DNA of 64,000 nucleotides from Cyanophora paradoxa. Lineage: Eukaryota; Glaucocystophyceae; Cyanophorales; Cyanophoraceae. The notes beneath the pieces are model-generated. The model did no database searches and was not told the origin of the DNA. It saw only the letters and a list, made by a program, of their open reading frames with translations. Location: positions 1 through 64,000 of the forward strand of contig QPMI01000644.1 in assembly GCA_004431415.1 (NCBI GenBank). Direction: 5' to 3'. Below are positions 1 to 12,300 of this stretch, piece by piece. Numbering within the stretch: the first letter of the stretch is position 1; every line of letters starts with the position of its first letter. Position numbers and translations under genes: made by a program.

Positions 1-1200
1 GGCACTTCCGGCCAGGTTGGGCGTAGGGAAGGGTGAGGAGAAGAGGGTGCGGGGGAGAGGGGTCTCGGAGGAAAATTAAGCTAGCTGCCACGCCCGAGTG
101 CCGCCGCCGGGGGCGGGGCGGGGCGCTGGAGGGCGGCGGGGCGGGCGCGGGAGCCGGGGGGCGGGGTGGGGTGCTGGAGCCGGGGGCGGGGGCGGGGCGC
201 TGGAGCCGGAGGGCGGGGGCGGGACGCTGGCGCCGGCGGCAGGGGCCGGCATGGAAGCCGGGTCCGGGCGAGCCTCGTCTGGCTCTGGGGGGGGGACCGA
301 GCGTACACGTCTCTGTACCGACCTCGGGGAGGAGGAGTCCGGGTGGGCGCCCTTTGGGCCCAGGCCGGGGGAGAGGGGCGGGGGCGTGGGCCCGCGGGGC
401 CTGGGCTCTGGCGGGGGAGGACCGGCGCGGGCGCTAGGGAGTAGGACGTGGGCGCACCCTGCCGTTGTTGTATATCGGACGGCGCCGACGGCCCCGTCGC
501 GCGGCGAGCTCGAGGCGGAGGGGAGAGGTCGAGATGCAGGGCGAGATCTGCAGGCGCGCGGGCACGTTCTGTAAGGATGGGGCGGCGCGCGCGGCGCCTG
601 CAGCATGGCGGCGGCGTTCGAGGAGCAGCGGCGGCGGCGCGCGACGGCGGGAGCGTCGGTTTAGAGAGCTGGTGGTTATCGGACATCTGCTATGCGGCGG
701 GTGGCGTGTAAGTGGCCGGGACGGGCCGTGGCGCATGCGCGGCGATGGCGGGAAACCGGGCGAGGTCTAGGCGGCCGACCGGCGCCGTTTGCGCGTTCTA
801 GGGCTGTAGTATTATACCGGGAGCGGCAGCGTGCTGTCTGTACTTCCCGCGCGGGGTGCCGGCGAGGTCCTCGACATTCAAAAAGTGGCTCGATGATGTC
901 GGCGGGCTCCACGACGCTCCGGGGGCGGGCTGCCGGCTTCGGCGGTCGTGCTGGACGGTGATGTGCTCGTGTCGCCTGGCGGGCTGCGCCCGGCTGGCCT
1001 AACTAGCGTTGTCGGTCCACGGGGGTCGGGTGGAGCTGGCGCGCGACTTTCCGAGCAGCTTGACACGCGGCGTTATCAGGCACCCACGGGTGGGAAGCCT
1101 GGCCCGCCGCGCTGCCGTAATCGTCGCGCGTAATATACCGACTGTAAGTAACAGTAAGTGGCTATAGCTGTTGTCAAATTCAAATAAGCACTAGCTATAG
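1..1200. other. GC-rich stretch without a supported gene
   Basis: Long open frames exist on both strands but all are arginine-, glycine- and proline-rich in every frame, as expected from the base composition, and none shows a domain or plausible splice structure. Positions 113-240 hold four to five imperfect copies of a roughly 22-bp unit containing GGGCGGGGCGCTGGAGCC. From about 1130 to 1260 the composition drops to moderate AT. I see no gene here. Confidence 0.6.
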
Positions 1201-1255
1201 TCTGACTGCCTCGGGTCCGGAGGCTCTAGAACTGATCATAAATCGAGCTGCAGCT

Positions 1256-1400
1256 CGATTCAGAGTCAGCGAAGAAGAGAGAGGGAGGGAGCCGGGCCAG
1301 TCAGTCTTCTTCTTCTTCTGCTTCTGCTTCCCACCCACCCACCCGTCCGTCCGTCTCACCTGGACGGCGCCCTTGAGCTGCGCCCGCTCGCCGCAGTCCG
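1256..1400 (-). repeat. Echo copy of an internal exon end, donor and intron
   Basis: This stretch repeats, with a few changes, the segment at about 2505-2685. It has the same AGAGTCAGCGAAGAAGAGAG start, the same CTTCTTCTTCTGCTTCCCAC run and the same end of the exon encoding ERAQLKGAVQ with its GTGAGACGG donor. The original belongs to an internal exon. This copy lies just past the stop codon of the coiled-coil gene, about 1.25 kb further downstream in gene orientation. Confidence 0.85.
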
Positions 1401-1417
1401 AGTTCGAAGTTCGGCGG

Positions 1418-4400
1418 TCACATGACCGCGCAGGCCTCGCAGCCCTTCTCCGTTTTGCAGACGGGGCAGCCCTTCGAGAACAGCGAAGTGAGCCCAGGCG
1501 GCCAGCGAGGGCCCCGCGGCCGGGCGCTGGCAGGGCGGGGCAGCCGGGCGCTGGCGGGGCGGACCTTGCAGCCGGTGGCCTGGTGCCGCTTGCGGTCGCC
1601 TCGATGAAGCGCTCGAGCTGCTTCTCGTCCATGGCCTGCGCGGGGGCGGCGTCGGCGGCGGCGGCGCCGCGAGTCGAGGGCGCGGGGCCGGCGCCACGCA
1701 CGTCGAAGTCCGGCACCTCTCTGCCCTTGGGCGAGGCGAGGGCGTGGCCCCCCTCTGGCCCGCGGGCGAGGGCGCGGGCCGGGCGAGGCCGCGGGGAGGC
1801 CGCCTGCGAACGAAGAAGTTTCGGCGAACGAAGTTTCGGCTATAAATAGCCGGGGGTACCGGAGGCGCGAGGGAGTCGGGGGCGGTGGGGGCGGCGCCGT
1901 TGGGGAGGTGGGGCGCCCCCGGGCCCGCCGGAGGGCGGCCTCAAGGCGCTGCGCGTGCTCCCGGTGGTGCCCGGCCCCGCCGGCCCCGCCGGGGCCCGCC
2001 GCCTGCAGCGCCGCCTCGAGCTGCGAGGTGCGCGCCAGCCACTCCTTGATCTCCCGCACCTGGCCCTCCAGCGCCGCGGCGCCGCCGCCTTCCGCCCCCG
2101 CCCCCGCCCCCGCCCCCGGGGCGGAGTGGAGGGCGGCGAGGAGGGACACCAGGTTGGAGACGAAGGACTCGCGCTCGGCGCGGAGGCCGCGCTTGCCGCG
2201 CACGCGCTCCGCCAGCGTCTCGATGCGGTCCCGTGTCTCCGCCAGCTCCGCCGACGCCCGCTGCAGGCCCTCCCGCCTCTCCTCCAGGTCCTGCGCCCGC
2301 CGCAAGCCAAGCCCACCTCAGAGTAAAGAAGAAGAAGAACGAGGAACTAGCTCGGCTTAATCAAACTAGCCAAATGAAGAACTAGAGCTCAGGATCGATG
2401 GGTGGGCGGACGCACGCGGGTGCGGGCGCGGAGGGCGTCCTTGAGCGCGTTGAGCTTCTCGACGGGGAAGCCGAGCTCGGCCTGCTTCTTCTGCTCGGCC
2501 GCCCCTCAGAGTCAGCGAAGAAGAGAGAGGAGGGGGAGAGCGAAGAAGAAGAGAGAGGCCTAGGGAGGGAGCCGAGCTATCTATCTAACCAGCTTTCTGG
2601 ATCTATCTAGTCTTCTTCTTCTGCTTCCCACCCACCCGTCCATCCGTCTCACCTGGACGGCGCCCTTGAGCTGCGCCCGCTCGATGGCGCACTCCTCGAG
2701 GCCCTCCTTCTGCTTCTCGACGGCCTTGCGGATCTCCTTGAGCACCGAGCGCAGCGTGACGACGTGCCCGGCCAGCATGTCGTACACCTGCGCGGCGGCC
2801 GCTGAGCGGGAGCCGGGAGGCTGGGCGGGCTGGGCTGGAGCCTGGGCTAGGCAAAGAGGCAATCTCGTTTATCTATCGATCTATCTAGCTGCCGAGGGGC
2901 GGCTGAGGGCGAGCCGAGGGGCGGGGCGGGGCGGGGCGGGGCGGGGCTAGGCAAAGAGTTCAGGAACGCTATAACCATCTTATATCTTGACTGTCTTGAG
3001 AACTATCTTAAGCCTGAGATACTTTCAATGTTCCTCTGACCTGCTTGGCGGCAGCAAGCTCCTGGTACTTCTCCTGCGCCGTCTCCCGGAACCGCGCGTC
3101 CTGCAGCTCCGCCACCATCCCCTCGTACTCCGTCCGCCGCGCCTGATTAGAAGAGTGAGCGAGAGGGGTACAGGGAGGAGTAGGGGGGTACGCGGCGCGC
3201 TCGCTTGCCTGGAGCTCGTCGTTCTTTGCGAGAATGAGGAGGCGGAGGCCGGTGACCTTGCGCGCCGCTGCTTCCAGCTCGCCCCGCCGCACCTGCCGCC
3301 CCGCACGGGGAGAGGTCAGAAGACACCGGGCGCCTCCTTTCTACCCGTGTACCCGGCGCGCCCCTTCCATCCGTCCTCACCTGGAGGCGGCGGGCGATCT
3401 CGGCCGAGGCCTGCTTGTGCACCTCCGCAGGCGACATCTGCCGCCCCGTCGGCTTGGTTGGTTGGTTGGGGGGGGGGGGGAGGAGGGGGGGTACGCACGC
3501 CGGAGAGGTCCGCGCCGAGCGAGGCGACGAGCTCGATGAGGGGGCTCCCCGGCGGTAGAGAGATCGAGGAGCCGGCCTGCGCCATCGACGGAGACGGGAG
3601 ATGAGGAGGGCTCGGCGGCGGCGACGCTGCCGCGCTCGGGGCGGGGCGGGGCGGGGCGGGGTCGGGCGGGGGCTACCGGGGCCTTGGAGACCTGCTCGAA
3701 GGTCTTCTGCAGGTCTTCCTTCAGCGCCAGCAGCTTCTCGTGCTCCGCCCTGCGCCCCGGCTGCTTGAGGGGGACGGGGGGGGGGGGGGGGGGGGGGGGG
3801 GGCTGGCTGGGCTAGGGGGGCCGCTAGGACGCTAGGCTAGAACGAGTGGGAGGGAAGCTAGGAGGGACGGTAGGATGTCGCCGCGGGAGTGAGCCGAACG
3901 CCGCGTGCAGGCTTTCAGGGCGACGCCGGACTGTTCTCACGGCGCCGGGGCCGCCCGTTAGGGGGCCACCGCTCTCTCTGCCGCCCCGCGCGTGCCCCGC
4001 GGCCGCACCCTCAGGGCCGCGGGGCGCACCGAAACCGGCGCGGCGGGGCGGCCCATAACAGAGAAGAAGCGGGGGAAGGAAAGCTAGGGGATTCTAGCCT
4101 GGCCTAGAGAAGGGGCGAGGCTGGAAAGGCTGGGCGGAAAGAAGGAAAGGAGAGCTAGGCTAGGAGGAGGCCAGGAAAGCGAGGGGAAACGCTTAAAGCT
4201 TCCAGCGCGCACCGCCGGGCGTCGAGGGCCTCGGACTCGGTGGCGAACTGCTGCCGCAGCGCCTTCGCCTCCGCCAGCAGCGCGTCGTACTCCGCCTGCC
4301 AAAAGTTCGGTCGGAGAGGAGGAGGCGGGGCGGAGCGGAGCGGAGAAGGCGGTGCGGGTTCTAGATTCGAGGCCCGCTCTCCTTGCTAGCGGGGCGCACC

Positions 4401-7400
4401 TTCTTGGACTTGAGGCCCTCGCCCTTCTGGAGGCGCGCGTCCCGGATGGCGCTGATCTGCGCGCGTGGGGTTCGCCTCAGAAGAGAGGCGGGACGGGGGC
4501 GGGGCGGGGCCGTGCCTGTCCGACGACCGCCTCGTGCGCCTCCTTGACCTGCGCGGGGGTCTCAGGGGGGGTACAGGCAGCAGGGGGGGCGGGGGGGGGG
4601 GAAGGGAGCTATAGGAGGGAAGCCGAGAGATCTAGGCCATGGTTCCTAGCTCCTCCGCTCTCTCTCGGCGCTGGCCAGCCAGCGGCCCCCGGAGCTTCAG
4701 CGCCCCCCCCCCCCCCTCCTCCCCCCCTTGCTTCGTTCGCACCTGGGCGAGCTTCTCGGAGAGGCGGCCGATCTCCTCGCGCACGGTCACCGCGTCCCGC
4801 ATCGTCTCCTCGCACTCCTCCTTCCGCGACAGGAACTCCTGCGGGGCAGAGCAGAGGCGTCAGGGAGCTAGCAGCTAGCGGGGAGGGCGGGCGGGGCGGG
4901 GCGGGGCGGGCGCGGGCTAGGAGCTGGCGGAAGCTAGTGCGGACGGGGAGCTAGTCCGGAAGCTAAGCGAGAGGGGGTGGCAGGAGCCAGCGGCGCCCGA
5001 GGGCGGGCGGGCGCCCGAGGCAGAAGCGTCAGAAAGAGGGGCGCGCTGGCGGGGAGCCGGGAGCTAGCTATCGGAGAGCCGTTGGCAGGGCGAGTCACGG
5101 GAGCTAGCTAGGGGAGGGGTGACGGGCGGGGCGGGGCGCCGGCACCCGAGGGCGGGCGGGCGGGGAGCTAGGCTAGAAGCCGGCGGGCGGAAGGGGGGGG
5201 GGGGGGGGGGGACAGCCTTCGCTTGGAGCCAGGCGGGGAGCTAGGAGCTAGGGGGGCGGGGCCCGGGGCGGGCTGGGGCGGGCACCTGGTGCTTGGCCTC
5301 AGCGACCTCCTCCATCTCCCGCAGCTCGTGGAAGTGCCGCTCCCGCTCCTGCGAACGAAGGGGGGGGGAAGGAGCGTCAGGGAGGGGTCGGGGATGGCAT
5401 CGGGAAGCGCCTTCTAGATCCCCAGAGCCAGATTCGGGTCTAGATCCCACCCGGAATCCCGAGAGGGAGGGCGCGGGCGGGCGGACCTCACGGATGAAGT
5501 CCTCGTCGCTCTGCTTCTCCTCCGACGGGCCGCCTTTGCTCCGCCCGCCCAGCGCGTACAGGTGCGTGATCACCGTCGCCGGGAGCACCTCCTCGTCCGG
5601 CGCGTGCGCCGCCGCCGCCAGCTGCGCCCGAGCGCAAGAAGGCGTCAGCCCGCGAGCGCTAGCTCATCTTGGCGGCCGCTAGCATCGGAGCAGGCGACGT
5701 CGGCCGGCGCGCTTCTAACGCTTCTAACGCGCCAGCTAGCTAGCTGGCTCTTGGGCCAAGCTCGGCCTCCTCCCCACGGACCTCCATCTCCATCTTAGGA
5801 AGGAGCCTAGCCTGAGATAGCGAAGGCGCTAGCTTATGGCTCAAAATATAGCTTAAATTGGCTAAGTCTGTAGGAGAATGTGGCTAAAATACAGCTTAAA
5901 TTGGCTTATGGCTTAGGCACCTCCATCTCCATCTTGGCGGCGGCGATGTCGCGCTGGAGGACGTCGACCTCGCCCACCGAGTCGGCGTAGGCCGCCTTCA
6001 GCGCCGCCAGCTCCCGCGTCTTCCCGTGCTCCACCTGAGCGGATTCGATCTCAGAGAACGGATCGAATTTGATCCGGATGAGAGGGGAGGGGCAGGCGGG
6101 GCGGGAATTCGATCTCGGGGACGGATGGACGGGCGGGGCGGAGGATGGATGGGAGGACGATGAGAGGGGGACGGGCGGGCGAGGCAGGAGTTTGATCTCA
6201 GATAACGGGTGAAATTTGATCCGGGAGGGGCGGAGGATGTACGGGAGGACGATGACAAAGGGGACGGACAAGCGGGGCGGGAATTTGATCCGGCGGGAAG
6301 CGGACCTGCTCGAGGTGGCCGAGCTCGAGGACAAGTTCGTCGTACTCGCGGAGCTCCCGCAGGAACCGCTGCACCTGCTCCACCGCCGCCGCCGTCCCCG
6401 CCGGCAGCGCAGCCGTCGAAGGCGACGACGAGGACGAGGAGGACGACGGCGCCGCGCCCTCCGCGCCCTCGCCCTTCGCCGCCTTGGCTTCCGCGGCGGC
6501 GGCGGAATCGTCGGCTGCCGCCTTGGATTCGGAGGGCGCCTGCAGGAGCCGCGAGGAGAGGGTCTTGACGATGGAGGGCTCGGCCCGCGCCAGCGCCTCC
6601 TCGGTCGTGAGCGGCCGCACGGAGCTCAGGAGCGCCTCGTCGTCGTGGAGCCAGCGGGAGAGCCACTCGGCGTTGTTCGCCTCCTCCTCCGCCGCCTCCT
6701 CCGCCTGCGCGTCGCCGGCCTCGGCGCCCTCCGGCGGCGGCAGCGGCTCGATCAGGTACTGCTTCTCCAGCTCGGCGCTGATGTGCGGCGCCGGGCCCTC
6801 CAAATCGTACAGCGCGTCCCTCTTCGGCAGCGCCCGGACCTTTACCCGCAGCCGCACGGAGCCCGCCTTGTTCACCAGCGTCGTGGCCCCGTCCGCGCTC
6901 TGCCGCGCGCGGCGCCGTCGGTACCAGCCCGGCCGGTCGCCGCGGCGCCGGCCTTCCGGCGCGGTTGCGCACCTCGATATGCCAGAGCGCGCTGTCCTCG
7001 CTCGCGAAATCGTCCTGGTGCAGGAAGCACATGTCTTCGGGGCCATCCGGAGTCGGAGCCGCCAGAAAGCCTGAAGAGGCGGAGCGGGACGCGGCGAACG
7101 CGATTCAGAGGCGTGTACGGGATCTCAAAGCGAGATGTCGAGGCGCACCGTCCGCGACCGCGCTGTGCAAGGCGCTCCACACGATTCCGTCCACCGTGGC
7201 ATGCCGCCGCACCTGGGCGAAGCCGGCGTGAAGCGAATGCGACGAAACGGCACGAGATGCCTACCTCGAGCTGAACGGCGGGGGACTGCAGGTCGGTGCC
7301 CCGGGACGGCCGGTATATCCAGGCGGCTGTCTCCGACTGCAGGCTAGCCGCGTAGAGGACATCGCCGCCGTCGCTGAGAGCGATGACCGCGCGCTCTGCG

Positions 7401-7408
7401 GGATCCAT
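1418..7408 (-). CDS. Beta-trefoil-like plus long coiled-coil protein (unidentified)
   Basis: Multi-exon gene read on the minus strand from the ATG at 7406-7408 (MDPAERAVIALSDGGDVL). The first about 200 residues alternate short hydrophobic strands with W and G turns (DGIVWSALHSAVADGFLAAP, then SEDSALWHIE, then TLVNKAGSVRLRV). That resembles a beta-trefoil of the MIR/IP3-receptor type; the resemblance is my inference. An acidic Ala/Glu/Ser linker follows at about 6440-6750. A long series of heptad-rich coiled-coil exons runs from about 6350 to 1900, for example SDEDFIREV, EECEETMRDAV, AQEKYQELAAAKQ and ERAQLKGAVQ. The last exon ends in a cysteine cluster, CPVCKTEKGCEAC, with TGA at 1418-1420. 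This overall shape would suit a cytoskeletal or flagellar scaffold, but I do not recognise the family. Introns contain poly-G on the plus strand (poly-C in sense). Exon limits are approximate, and the 3' end is the least certain part. Confidence 0.6.
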
Positions 7409-7499
7409 CTGGCCTGGAATTGCGGGCGCCAGCGGGTCGGTCGGCCGAGCTTTGTTGACCAGCGGCGGAAAAACAACAATCCCCGTACCCCGGCAAACG
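7409..7499. promoter_or_regulatory. 91-bp bidirectional promoter region
   Basis: Only 91 bases separate the start codon of the minus-strand coiled-coil gene (7406-7408) from the start codon of the plus-strand mS26-like gene (7500-7502). Any promoter and 5' leader must therefore be shared or overlap the coding sequence. I see no TATA box. This is inference from gene positions. Confidence 0.5.
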
Positions 7500-8959
7500 A
7501 TGCTCGCCGCAGCAGCCAGGCTCGCGGTCCGGCGTGGCGTCGCCGCTCCGGTGCGGCTGCTTGCGACCGATGCGGGCGTTGCCGAGGCGGCGAAGGCATC
7601 GTCGTCGGTGCGCTCGCCACCGCCGCCCCCGCGCCGGCCAACATTGCCGCCTCTCGATTGAAGTTCCGTGGCTAGCTGCCGCTGACCTTGCGCTGTGCCC
7701 GCAGGCCGCCGGCGATAGCGCGTCGAAGAACCGGCGCCCGCGCCAGAACACCAAGTACACAGAGGATCGCAAGCGATTCGAGAACGAAGTGCGTGAACGC
7801 CGCTCAGCCCTGTCGCCGCCCGGGCGCACGCCATGACGCCACTTCGGCGCTCAGTACCGCGAGGCGCGGCTCCGCATCATCGAGGAAGTGAAGCAGAAGC
7901 AGCTGGAGAAGCAGAGGAAGGAAGCGCAGCGGCAGGCGATACTAGAAGAGAAGCGCCGCCAGAAGGCGAAGGAGTTGGAGGAGATCCGGGCTATCAGGAA
8001 GGCGCGCCCCCGCGTCCAGCGCACGGCGGCGGTCGCGGCCGATTCACCGCCCGCCTGCAGGCGAGGGATGAGAAGGAGGCGGAGCTGCGGAGGCAGCGCA
8101 AGGAGAGGCGGATCGCCGCCGGCCAGCAGTCGCAGCGGGAGATGATCCAGGAGCAGCGCGAGGAGCTGATGCACATGGCGCGGGAATTCTTCGAGGTATG
8201 CGGAACGGTACGGGTGGTAGGTCGGCGGCGCGCGCCCGGCCGACTCGCCGCGCAGGGGAGCGAGAACTGGATCGTGGGGGACACGCCGGAGTCGATGGCG
8301 AAGCTGCAGGCGATGGTCGAGGAGGCGATGAAGCCCGAGAACCGCGTCTCCTTCGATCAGAACTTCCCGGAGGAGCAGTGGGACGAGGAGACCGAGACAT
8401 GGGTCCGCCCGCCCCCGCCCCGCCCGCGCCCGCGCCCGCCCGCCGGCGGCGCCGCCGCTGACGGAGAGCGCCCACCCGGACAGGCTCGGTTCCGGTACGG
8501 AGACGTGGAGCAGGAGCTGGCGTTCAAGCCGGAGGCGTGGGGCCTGGAGCTGGACACGAGCACGCTGCCGCGGGAGGGCCTGCAGACGCTCATCAAGCAG
8601 CGGAACGAGCTGCTGGCGGCAGGCTTCGACCTCCCGCCCGCGATCCTGGAGACGCTGGAGAAGGCGGCAGCCGAGCAGGGCATCGGGAAGGACGGCGAGG
8701 AGCTGGGCGACATGGGAGACACGCGGCGCCAGGCGGAGCTCTGGAAGCGCCAGGAGCGCCTCAAGCAGCAGTCCATGCAGGTCCGCGCCGCTTTCTTTCG
8801 ATTTCTTCATCTTCGCTTTGTCTCATGCACGGGCGCCCGTGCTCGCAGCTGGACACGACGCACGACCGGAGGCTCGAGGCGGCGCGGGCGGTCGGTGTCG
8901 GCTCGGGCGACCCGCTGGCCGACTTGGACCTCGACGAGGAGCCCGCCAAGCAACGATAG
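7500..8959 (+). CDS. Mitochondrial small-subunit ribosomal protein mS26-like
   Basis: Seven exons keep frame for 342 codons: 7500-7607, 7705-7788, 7855-8001, 8061-8195, 8256-8402, 8484-8780 and 8849-8959. The N-terminus MLAAAARLAVRRGVAAPVRL is a classic arginine-rich mitochondrial presequence with no acidic residue. The middle matches the mS26/PET123 pattern: YREARLRIIEE, then a long charged helix, then ENWIVGDTPESMAKLQAMVE. In animal MRPS26 the helix likewise leads into an 'ARVEAALDSRKNYNWAI' type tail. mS26 sits on the mitoribosomal small subunit near the mRNA exit. The C-terminal about 130 residues (from FRYGDVEQELAF) have no animal counterpart that I know. Intron 3 uses a GC donor (GCGCGC). 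Assignment rests on pattern likeness only; another coiled-coil mitochondrial protein is possible. Confidence 0.6.
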
Positions 8960-9389
8960 CCGCTGCTTCGTTCCTCTTTCTCTAATTTCCATCCAGCACG
9001 CGATGCCCGAGCTCGCCAGCCGGGGCGGGGAGGGCGCGGGGGGACGGGGCGCGCGGGCAGCCGACGGCGTTGGGCAGGGCAGGGGAATGAAGCGGTGCAT
9101 GCAGTAAACACAACAAAGGAAAGACAAGACAGAAGCGAGCGCGTCGAGCTCGCGTTAAACGTTGACCCGCGCGAGTTGGGGTACGCGGCGCTCCCTAATC
9201 CAAGGCGCGGCTCGCTGCGCACCGCAGCGCTCGGACGGCGCATACGAGGCTTCTTTAGCTAAGCTTCGAGCTGCCGTTCAGCTTCAGGCTCCGAGAATGC
9301 GAGGAGGCGTGGAGATGCTGAGCCAGCGATGCTGAGCTTAGCTAAGCGACGGGGGAGATGCTGCGGCTGAATAAGCGTCGCTAAGCAAG
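8960..9389. other. Intergenic region between mS26-like and filamin-like genes
   Basis: About 430 bases lie between the TAG at 8957-8959 and the ATG at 9390. Positions 9255-9385 contain several AGCTTAGCTAAGC-like blocks (9256, 9334, 9380). These are probably leader or promoter sequence of the downstream gene. Nothing coding is supported. Confidence 0.5.
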
Positions 9390-12300
9390 ATGTATCCTCC
9401 TCCGTACGGCCTGCCGCCCGCGGCGATGCCCTTCGCGGCACCGCTCGCTCCGATCGGCCTGGGCGCCCCCGGGTTCGGAGCGCCGGCCTTCCCGCAGGCG
9501 CAGCGGTTCCTGGACCCGCAGGCGTGCGAGCTGGAGCTGAGCGGGCCGTCGCTGGCGACGGGCCGCGCGGGCGTGGAGAACATGCTCCGCCTCTTCCTCC
9601 GCACGTCTTTCGGCCACGCCGCGCACCCGGCCGGCGCCGCGGCTCTCGTCAGCGCCGAGCTCATCGGCTCGACCTCCGGTGCGTTCCGCGGCGCCGCGCC
9701 ACGCCGCGGGGGAGTGCGGGCGGGCGGGCGGGCGGCGAGCGGGCGGGCGGGCGGGTGCGCAGGCTCGCTGCCGGTGCGGGTGATCGACCCGGCGGACGGG
9801 AGCGGTGTGGTGTACCTCTCGTTCACGCCCACAAAGGCCGAGGAGTACGAGGTGCGCCCCGCGGTCCGCCCCGCCCCGCCCAACCCCGCCCCGCCCGACC
9901 CTGCCCAGCTCTGGTGTCTGGTGCAAGGCGAAGACGTGCGGAACAGCCCGACAAAGTACTACGTAAACCCGGGTCCGTCCGTCCATCCCCGGACGGCCGC
10001 GCCCGCCGCCGCCCGGCTCTGTTTCCAGCGCGCTCAGCGCAGCCCCCTGCAGGCCCTGCCTTCGGGTTCGTACTGCCGGCGCGCCTCCCCTCGAACCCGC
10101 CGGCCGGCGTCCAGTTCTCGATCCCGATGGAGGTACCCCCCGGCCCCCTCCCGGCCCCCTTCTCGATCCCCACGGCGGTCCCTTCGCTCGCAGGCCGTGG
10201 ACCGCTTCGGGAACGGGTGCATCGTGGGCGGCGAGGCGCGGGCGCTGCGCGTGACCCTCACGGCCCTGGACGAGACCGGGGCGCCCGCCGCCGCCCCGCG
10301 CCTCGCCGCCATGGGCGCCGTCACCGCCGGGCCCCGCGGCTTCGAGCGCAGCGCCGCGCCGCCCGTCACGAGTGCGCGCGCCCGAGCGCGCGCGCGCGCA
10401 CTGCGCGCACACTGAAACGCTTCCTCAGACGAGCTGGGGGAGTACATGACCGTCGTGGACCGGAACGACGGGATCTACGCCGTCAAGATCCTCCTCATCC
10501 AGAGCGGCGAGTACGAGCTCGAGGCGGTCCTGGGCGGCAACCCCGTGCCCCGCGACCCGCTCCGCTTCGGCGTGGCGGCGGGCGCCGTCGACGGCGGCAA
10601 GTGCGCGCTGGAGGCGGCGGAGCGGGAGGGGGCCGGGGCGCTCGAGGCGGGCGCCGAGTGCGCCGTGCTCCTCGTCGTGCGGGACGTCTTCGGGAACGAG
10701 GCGGCCCTTGAGGACGCGGCCGAGGAGATCGAGGCCTCCGGTCCGCCCGCCCTTCTGCCTCGCTTTTAACTAGATAGTTACTTAGTAATCTAGTTAATCA
10801 GCTATTTAGTTAGTTAGGACCGCCCGCCCGCCCTTCTGCCTCGCTTTCTTCCCCTGAGGACCCCCCTTTCTTCTCTTCCCCTCGCTCCCCGTATTTCTGC
10901 GCCTCGAGAACGGGGGACGCCGCCGCTTCTAGGACGGAAGCTCGCCTAGCTAGCGCCTCCGCCACGGACCTCTCTCTGCTTCGCTCTGCTCTGCTCAGCG
11001 CTCCCGTCGCGCAGCGACGGTGGTGCGGTACGTGGCGGACGATGCGCGGGTCGGGCCCTTCTTCGACAAGGGTACGCGGAATCTTCTCTCGAAGCTTCTA
11101 TTTTTAGAAGCAACTGACCGCGGGCGGCGGGGCGGCAGGGGGGGGTATGCCGACGGACGCGGCCATCCAAGCCTTCCTCGACTCGGGGGGCGCCGCCTCG
11201 GGCTCGGGCCCCCCCTCGGCCCGCGGGCCCCCGGCGGCGGCGGCGCTCCCGGCCCCCGCGGCGGCGGCGGCGCTGCAGGCGGCGCGGCAGCGGGCGGCGC
11301 GCAAGGGCGGGGCCCTCCAGGGGGACGAGGTGCTGGCCACGGAGCTGAGCATCGAGGGCGGGCCCTGCATCGGCGTCCGCTTCCGCCCGACCCTCGCCGG
11401 CGACTACCTCGTCTACGCCTCTGTTCAGGTGAGCTCAGGACCGCTCAGATGTCTCAGGTGAGCTCAGGTGAGCGAACGCAGGGCGTGGACGTGGCGGGGA
11501 GCCCGATGCTGGTTCAGGTGAGCCCGGGGGCGCCCTCGCCGGCCGGGAGCCACGTGAAGCCCCGCGGGGAGGCGCTGCGCGAGGCCGGCGAGGAGTTCGA
11601 GCTGTGGGTCTGGGTCGCCGACGCCCACGGCAACGCCCGCGCCGGCCTTAACGACGCCCTCGCGCTCCGCGTCGAGGGCCCCGGCGACGCGCAGCACGTG
11701 CGGGCCGTCGACACGGGCCGGGGCCTCCACGTCCTCCGCTTCGCCCTCGTCGCCGCCGGCCTCTACGCCCTCCACGTCGACTGCCTCCCGGGAGGGGACG
11801 CACGCTCGGCCGTCCAGATCACCCGCGGCGCGCCCCGCCCCTCCCTTCCTTCCTTCCCTTTGCTTTTCTGAGGCCTCTCTTCTTCTGGGGCAGAGGGCGG
11901 GCTGGAGCTCGAGGTCCGCCCGGCGGCGGTCACGGGTACCGCCTGCGATGTCGAGGAGGACTTCGGATCCCGCGAGGTCCACTTTTTCAAATTTCAAATC
12001 GTTTTAGACGCTTTTTAGGCGTAAAGCTTCTCTAAAGCTTCTTCTCAAGTCCTTTGCCTCTTGTGCTCTTCTGCGCGCCCGCCCGCCTGACGCGGCGGGC
12101 GGGCTGGGCGGGGCAGCCCTTTCAAGCCCTCTAGAGCCCTCTAAAGGCGTTCTGCCGCGCCCCGTCTGCTCTTCTGCGAGCCCCGCCTGCCCGCTTGACG
12201 CGACGGGGCAGCACGTGGCGGGGGCGGCGGCGCGCCTCACGATCGCGGCGCGGGACCGCTTCGGGAACCTGCGGGCGGAGGAGGACGACGCGGCCGCCTT

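Noticed and set aside
33-1133. Long overlapping open frames on both strands in the first kilobase
   Set aside because: All are Arg/Gly/Pro/Ala-rich in every register, as any sequence of this GC content without TA dinucleotides would be. No domain, no consistent splice structure.
6216-7274. 352-codon plus-strand frame opposite the start of the coiled-coil gene
   Set aside because: It is the complement of conserved-looking minus-strand exons and is Arg-rich throughout, with no motif.
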